Assembly (NCBI GenBank): GCA_937927775.1
Contig: CALBEF010000030.1
Span: 32,665 to 96,664, forward strand
Origin: an uncultured Anaerolineae bacterium
Lineage (GTDB): Bacteria; Chloroflexota; Anaerolineae; J036; Brachytrichaceae
Direction of reading: 5' to 3'
DNA length: 64,000 nt
Positions 60,419 through 64,000 of the stretch are shown here, in pieces (position 1 is the first letter of the stretch; every line of letters starts with the position of its first letter). A program made the position numbers and the translations under genes. The notes below the pieces were generated by a model that was given only the letters and a program-made list of their open reading frames with translations, did no database searches and was not told where the DNA came from.

Positions 60419-61111
60419 CTATGCCTCTGGCGGGTAGATGGGCATCAGCGTCATGGCGTTGTCCACCGCGCCGCTCAACCAGCGGGCGTAGCCAATCTCG
60501 GCCAGGTAGCCGGCGCGGCGCACGTTGAGCGGGGCCGGCGCGACGGCTGCCCGCATTTCGAGGAGTGATTCCAGCGTGGGCGTGAGATCGCCGCACACCC
60601 AGGCCGGCGGTTCGACCGATTCGGCAAACGCGCTCCAACTCTGGATGCGCCAGTCGTCGGCAACGGAGAGGACGCCCTCGCGCCACTCGTACCGGCGCGC
60701 GGCGACCCGTCCGCGCCCGGCTTCGACCAGCGCATACACCGGCACGTGGTGATTCGGTTGCGCGGCTGCAATGACATCGAAGGCCGTTACGCCGATCAGG
60801 GGCAGATTGCGCGCCAGGGCCAGCCCTTTGGCAATCGCCAGGCCGCAGCGCACGCCGGTGAACGACCCCGGCCCGATCGCCACCGCCACGGCGCCGATGT
60901 CGGCCGGCCTGATGTTTGCCGTGCGCATCAGCCGGCGAATCTGCTCGCTGACCCCCGCCGTGTGATGCCGTTCCGTCTCCCAGGCGCACTCGGCGCGGAT
61001 CATCGTCAGGTCGCGCAGCGCCACGCTGCTGCGCCGCGTGCAGGTGTCGATCGCCAGCAGGATCTCCGATTTGGGATTGACGATTGACGATTGACGATTG
61101 ATGGAGTCCAT
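60419..61111 (-). CDS. tsaB: tRNA threonylcarbamoyladenosine biosynthesis protein TsaB
   Basis: TsaB is the non-catalytic partner of TsaD in t6A modification of ANN-decoding tRNAs. It has LLAIDTCTRRSSVALRD, HHTAGVSEQIRRLMRTANI, AVAIGPGSFTGVRCGLAIAK and VYALVEAGRGRVAARRYEW, all typical. The 230-aa protein begins with about 15 residues ([15 protein letters not shown]) coded by the left arm of a heptamer repeat element. The conserved domain starts only after that, so either the repeat supplies the start or the true start is lost. tsaE lies 87 bases upstream. Confidence 0.9.
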   Translation of the reverse strand: MDSINRQSSIVNPKSEILLAIDTCTRRSSVALRDLTMIRAECAWETERHHTAGVSEQIRRLMRTANIRPADIGAVAVAIGPGSFTGVRCGLAIAKGLALARNLPLIGVTAFDVIAAAQPNHHVPVYALVEAGRGRVAARRYEWREGVLSVADDWRIQSWSAFAESVEPPAWVCGDLTPTLESLLEMRAAVAPAPLNVRRAGYLAEIGYARWLSGAVDNAMTLMPIYPPEA

Positions 61112-61203
61112 AGTCTATGTTGACCTCACAGATGAGAGGCTTTCAGTGTTGTCTATCCTTGCACAAATCGTCAATCGTCAATCCACAATCGTCAATTGTC
61201 AGA
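61068..61203. repeat. Split inverted heptamer element between tsaE and tsaB
   Basis: Left arm GATTGACGATTGACGATTG units (61068-61100) and right arm CAAATCGTCAATCGTCAATC units (61164-61203) lie about 63 bases apart. The left arm codes the tsaB N-terminus and the right arm overlaps the tsaE stop codon. Confidence 0.85.
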
Positions 61204-61702
61204 CCCCAAACGCATTCTTGCGGAAGGCCAACAGAATCTGCCATGTGGCCGTGTTCTGCGTCGAGAAGGTGAGCCGGCGCTTGCTCTCCTGGACAATCTC
61301 GAATCTGACCTGGAGGGCGTTGTCGGGAATCAGGTTTTCGGCGCGCTCGGCCCACTCAATGATGACGATGCCGGTTTCGTCATCCAAAACCTCATCCAGC
61401 CCCAGTGTTGTGATGTCGCTCTCGCGCTCGATGCGGTACAGGTCGATGTGGTAGAGCGTGTGATCGTCGGCGGCGCGATGGTGTTCCTGCACCAGGGTGA
61501 AGGTCGGGCTGCGCAGGGGCTGCGACGCGCCCCAGCCCAGCCCGACGCCGCGCGCGAATTGCGTTTTGCCCGCGCCCAGCGGGCCGGAGAGCGCGATGAC
61601 GGCATGGGCCGGAAGCGCCGCGGCAAGTCGCGCGCCGAGGCGCTGCGTCTGCTCCTCGCTGTGACTGATGCACTCGAATGACAGCGGTTCGAGAACGGGC
61701 AT
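61199..61702 (-). CDS. tsaE: tRNA threonylcarbamoyladenosine biosynthesis ATPase TsaE
   Basis: TsaE is the ATPase that regenerates the TsaBD complex for t6A synthesis. The 167-aa protein shows HSEEQTQRLGARLAAALPAH, Walker A IALSGPLGAGKTQFARGVGL, PLRSPTFTLVQEHH, the YHIDLYRIE strand and the Walker B-like GIVIIEWAERAENLI. A complete domain. The C-terminus ends in repeat-derived DNA. Heptamers fill the 48 bases upstream of its ATG. Confidence 0.93.
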   Translation of the reverse strand: MPVLEPLSFECISHSEEQTQRLGARLAAALPAHAVIALSGPLGAGKTQFARGVGLGWGASQPLRSPTFTLVQEHHRAADDHTLYHIDLYRIERESDITTLGLDEVLDDETGIVIIEWAERAENLIPDNALQVRFEIVQESKRRLTFSTQNTATWQILLAFRKNAFGV

Positions 61703-61750
61703 GGCGTGTTGCGTGCTGCGTGTTGCGTATTGCGTGTTGCGTGTTGCGTT
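61703..61750. repeat. GCGTGTT heptamer array
   Basis: Seven GCGTGTT/GCGTATT heptamers occupy the entire spacer between the tsaE start codon and the stop codon of the isomerase gene. Confidence 0.92.
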
Positions 61751-62611
61751 TCAGCCGGGGTTGATGAGTGGGTTGAGCACCTGAAAGCCGCGCGCCAAAC
61801 CTTCCTCAAAACGATCGCCCCAGAACACCGGGTCCTCGTGCTCGATGGCAATGCCGCCGTCGTAGCCGATCTCGATCAGCGTCGAGATGTACTCGGCCCA
61901 GTTGATCACGCCGTAGCCGGGGATGCGATAGCGCCAGCAGTTGTGGTGGATGCCCAGGATGCCTTCGCGCCGCAGGTTGTGATGCAGCATCTCGGTGTCT
62001 TTGGCGTGCGAGTGATAAATGCGATCCTTGAAATCGCGCGCGGCCTGAATGTGATCGATGCCCTGCCAGACCAGGTGCGATGGATCGAACTCCAGACCGA
62101 GCGCTTTCGACGGCACGCGGGTGAACATCTCGCTCCAGTTGCGCGGCGACCAGGCCAGATTGACGCTGTGCCAGGGGATGTCGCCCCACATGCCCGGCCA
62201 GTTCTCGAACGCCACGCGCAGACCCATGTCTTCGGCGGCTTGCGCGATCGGCTTGAACACCAGCTCGAAGCGCTCCATGCCTTCCTTGTAGGGCCGCTCC
62301 GGCAGGTTGCCGGCCATAGAGGTGACGACGCCCACGCCCAACAGCCTGGCGAGTTCGAAGATGGCGCGATACCGGCCCAGCGCGACCGCCGGATCGTCCA
62401 ACAGCGGGTTGCCATAGTTGGCAATGGCCGACAGGGTGATGCCGTGCTTGTCCAGTATCTCCTGTGTCCGGCCGGCCACTGCTTTCAAATCGGCCGGCGC
62501 GTCCAGATTTTCGATGAGCGATGTGGCATGCACTTCGAGGCACTGGAAGCCGAGCCGTTGCGCGCGCTGCGCTTCCTCGACCGAAAACTTGCACAGATAT
62601 CCGAGTTTCAT
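61751..62611 (-). CDS. Sugar phosphate isomerase/epimerase family protein (TIM barrel)
   Basis: The 286-aa protein has the xylose-isomerase-like TIM barrel: MKLGYLCKFSVEEAQRAQRL, the N-terminal strand LGFQCLEVHATSL, GVGVVTSMAGNLPERPYKEG, MGLRVAFENWPGMWGDIPWH, LGLEFDPSHLVWQGIDHIQA and GGIAIEHEDPVFWGDRFEEG. Conserved metal residues (E in FENWP, D in EFDPSH, H and E in the last motif) are present. Substrate is unknown; myo-inositol or a ketose derivative is possible. GGAGGATC precedes the ATG at 62609-62611. Confidence 0.87.
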   Translation of the reverse strand: MKLGYLCKFSVEEAQRAQRLGFQCLEVHATSLIENLDAPADLKAVAGRTQEILDKHGITLSAIANYGNPLLDDPAVALGRYRAIFELARLLGVGVVTSMAGNLPERPYKEGMERFELVFKPIAQAAEDMGLRVAFENWPGMWGDIPWHSVNLAWSPRNWSEMFTRVPSKALGLEFDPSHLVWQGIDHIQAARDFKDRIYHSHAKDTEMLHHNLRREGILGIHHNCWRYRIPGYGVINWAEYISTLIEIGYDGGIAIEHEDPVFWGDRFEEGLARGFQVLNPLINPG

Positions 62612-63080
62612 GAATGATCCTCCAGGTGTCTCAGGCGCATTGTCCGATAGATTGCCCGAGAAAGCAAACCTGCCGCGAGCGGCGGGGGCGTATTTCCAGG
62701 CGGGGATAACCTGCCTGGCAACTTGCGCGGGTGTATTTCTCTGTGGGGCATGTTGCCCGGCGGTCTGCCCTGTAGAGACGTTGCAGTGCAACGTCTCTAC
62801 CAGATGCGCCGGCGTAGCGCGCGGATTTATCCCGCGCAACGAGCGCGCGCAACGAGCGCGCGCAACGGCTCGGATTGCCCCTGCTGGGAAATGCCTCTCG
62901 CATTTTCCGGTGTGCCAATTGGCCTGCAAAGCAGGGCAAGCCCGGCGGCTTGCCCTACAGGCATACCCACTGCGCGCAACACTCTCTGCCGGGGAATTTG
63001 CCCCTGCTGGGAAATGCACCCTTTCAAACTCCATGACCCGCTTCGCGGCTGTAAGAATACAATTGACGGGTGACATGGGA
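62612..63080. repeat. Composite repeat region, copy B plus additional palindromes
   Basis: No gene is seen. Copy B of the composite element (62721-62900) shares both ends with copy A at 22759 but holds extra DNA. One insert is GTAGAGACGTTGC-agt-GCAACGTCTCTAC (62772-62800). A third GGGCAAGCC palindrome lies at 62932-62957, and a partial copy of the 3' end (GCCCCTGCTGGGAAATGC) at 62999-63018. Two CAACGAGCGCGCG repeats lie near 62840. Confidence 0.75.
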
Positions 63081-63130
63081 TGCGCGCCTCAACTTGCCAC
63101 GATGAATTTAGAATCAAGGCGGTCATTCAT

Positions 63131-63330
63131 ATGTGCACTGACGGTGTTGAGTCCAGGCCGACCGTGCTCATCGTAGATGATGACGCTTTCAACCGTCAGG
63201 GGCTGCGTCAGTATCTGAGCCTGTGCAGCTTTGCCACGCTGGAAGCCGGCGACCAGAGCACCGCATGGGCGCTGGCGCAAGCGCACCGACTGCAAGCCGC
63301 CATTATCGATCTGGCCATCCCTAATGAACC
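63131..63330 (+). pseudogene. Truncated response-regulator receiver domain
   Basis: The frame starts MCTDGVESRPTVLIVDDDAF (acidic DDD pocket) and continues NRQGLRQYLSLCSFATLEA and AAIIDLAIPNEPG (phosphoacceptor Asp in IIDLAIP). This is the first half of a receiver domain. Homology ends near base 63330, where an IS3-family remnant begins. The second half of the receiver and any output domain are missing. Confidence 0.7.
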
Positions 63331-63450
63331 CGGTATGCGGGCGCGGCCCGGCGACGCTTGCACGCTGCGCTGGGCTATGTCACGCCCATAGAGGCGGAAC
63401 AGGCTGTCGGTGTCGCTTAACTATGTCTCCACGAAATGGGGTACGGTCCA
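63331..63450 (+). mobile_element. 3' remnant of an IS3-family insertion sequence
   Basis: The frame TRYAGAARRLHAALGYVTPI then EAEQAVGVA and TAA (63418-63420) is the typical C-terminus of an IS3-group transposase (YNxxRxHxALGYxTPxE). Immediately after the stop comes TGTCTCCACGAAATGGGGTA followed by CGGTCCA, which resembles an IS3-type terminal inverted repeat. The 5' part of the element is gone. Confidence 0.65.
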
Positions 63451-63802
63451 TGTTAGGCAGTTGCAATGCAGGTGGCTCAACTTTAGAATCTATCCCGATA
63501 GATGTCGGACTTCTCGGAGAAGTCCGACATCTGAGCGCGAGGCAGGCTCTTAGCAAAACCGCACCCTGCGCAGATTCGCTCGTCTCCCGTTGCCCATCGT
63601 TTGTAGGGAGCTCGCACGAAAAAGTCAACGGTAGAAATCTACCGGCTTGCACGGCGCACTCACACCTGACACCTGACGCACGCAGCGGCATTCACTGCCG
63701 GCAACTTCAAGGACTGGCTCGAAATCCTTCGGACAAGGCCCACATGGAAGGAGGCTTTGCGCAGCGAACTGCCCGGCGAAGAGGCCGTCGAACGCGTCTC
63801 TC
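63451..63802. other. Gap with palindrome and no clear gene
   Basis: A palindrome AGATGTCGGACTTCT-cgg-AGAAGTCCGACATCT lies at 63500-63532, the second copy of the 57349 family. A frame at 63670-63800 (AAFTAGNFKDWLEILRTRPT then WKEALRSELPGEE) looks protein-like but has no start codon and no recognisable family; it may be a gene remnant. Confidence 0.4.
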
Positions 63803-64000
63803 CTACACGCCCCGCTGCCGGCGCCGAAACTCCCCCGGCGGATGTCCCGTCACCTTCTGAAAAACCTTGGTGAAGTAGCTCTGATCGTTGAAACCACAGT
63901 CCAGGCAGATTTGGATCAGGCTCTTTTCGGTGCGGATCAGCATTTCTTTGGCCCGATCAATCCGCATCTGGGTCAACAATTCCGTGAACGACTGGCCAAA
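63803..64000 (-). CDS. AraC-family transcriptional regulator, C-terminal HTH (5' end beyond window)
   Basis: The minus-strand frame reads FGQSFTELLTQMRIDRAKEM, LIRTEKSLIQICLDCGFNDQ, SYFTKVFQKVTGHPPGEFRR and ends RQRGV at TAG (63803-63805). This is the second helix-turn-helix of an AraC/XylS DNA-binding domain, including the signature F-x-D-x-S-Y-F-x-K-x-F-K/Q-x-x-x-G-x-x-P-x-x-F/Y-R. The rest of the gene is past the right edge, so ligand domain and target are unknown. Confidence 0.9.
   Translation of the reverse strand, partial: FGQSFTELLTQMRIDRAKEMLIRTEKSLIQICLDCGFNDQSYFTKVFQKVTGHPPGEFRRRQRGV

Noticed and set aside
63670..63873. Protein-like plus-strand frame (AAFTAGNFKDWLEILRTRPT).
   Set aside because: No start codon, its second half is antisense to the AraC HTH, and no family is recognised. 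Kept only as a note in the gap entry.

Overview
The window is about 64 kb of GC-rich chromosomal DNA. Its gene content points to the phylum Chloroflexota (Anaerolineae/Chloroflexia-like): isopentenyl phosphate kinase, archaeal-type phosphoglycerate mutase, a CrtB/CruF-like carotenoid pair, UbiA/UbiD menaquinone-type enzymes, SufCB, RNase J, GH4/GH172 glycosidases and DUF5668-type membrane proteins. Class or genus cannot be fixed from this sequence alone. Both ends cut genes: sufB on the left and an AraC-type regulator on the right. No prophage, plasmid, CRISPR array or rRNA was seen. Two tRNAs are present, Arg-CCU and Ala-GGC.

Layout. 1-4.2 kb: sufC-sufB operon on the minus strand, with sufB carrying two LAGLIDADG inteins. 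4.4-5.4 kb: two divergent genes that both lack their 5' ends (ceramidase-like and GntR). 5.5-12.7 kb: WecA/MraY-type transferase, DUF2085, a ResA-like thioredoxin, MTA phosphorylase, 2-hydroxyacid dehydrogenase, Uma2 and GH4. 12.8-17 kb: UroD-like protein, GPH sugar symporter, aldehyde dehydrogenase, tRNA-Arg. 17-26 kb: glutaredoxin-like protein, HerA-type ATPase, BirA, an amidohydrolase-CYTH fusion, FHA-winged-helix protein, MgtC and RNase J. 26.6-34.3 kb: cyclodeaminase-like protein, GH172, class II aldolase, mannitol-1-phosphate dehydrogenase, ROK kinase, GalT-like protein and a methyltransferase. 34.4-38 kb: tRNA-Ala, a leucine T-box leader and leuS. 37.9-40.1 kb: carotenoid genes. 40.4-44 kb: a structured leader RNA before a small degenerate zinc-finger-like protein, a TPR protein, a GNAT protein and a DsbA-like protein. 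44-53 kb: KamA, phosphoglycerate mutase, isopentenyl phosphate kinase, M14 carboxypeptidase, an Hrq1-like helicase containing an HNH domain, and DTD. 53-62.6 kb: DUF5668 proteins, an ABC ATPase and binding protein, UbiA, UbiD, family-4 UDG, RimI-TsaB-TsaE and a sugar isomerase. 62.6-64 kb: repeat-rich DNA, an IS3-family remnant interrupting a response regulator, and AraC.

Two genome-wide patterns run through the window. First, at least fourteen genes have a TANNNT -10 hexamer only 6-10 bases before the start codon and no Shine-Dalgarno sequence, which suggests leaderless transcripts; genes inside operons tend to have clear Shine-Dalgarno sites. Second, heptamer-based repeats (units such as CAATCGT, ACGCAAT, GCGTGTT, TGACTAC) fill many intergenic spacers right up to start or stop codons. 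Their inverted-arm form has also entered coding sequence in frame (leuS, the helicase, the N-terminus of tsaB) and the linker of the leuS T-box. Several families of short perfect palindromes recur as well.

Most pathways here are housekeeping: Fe-S assembly, isoprenoid/carotenoid/menaquinone synthesis, t6A tRNA modification, MTA salvage and carbohydrate use. The most unusual items are the repeat element that codes peptide in frame, the double-intein SufB, the amidohydrolase-CYTH fusion, the HNH-bearing helicase and the structured leader upstream of a degenerate SWIM-like protein.
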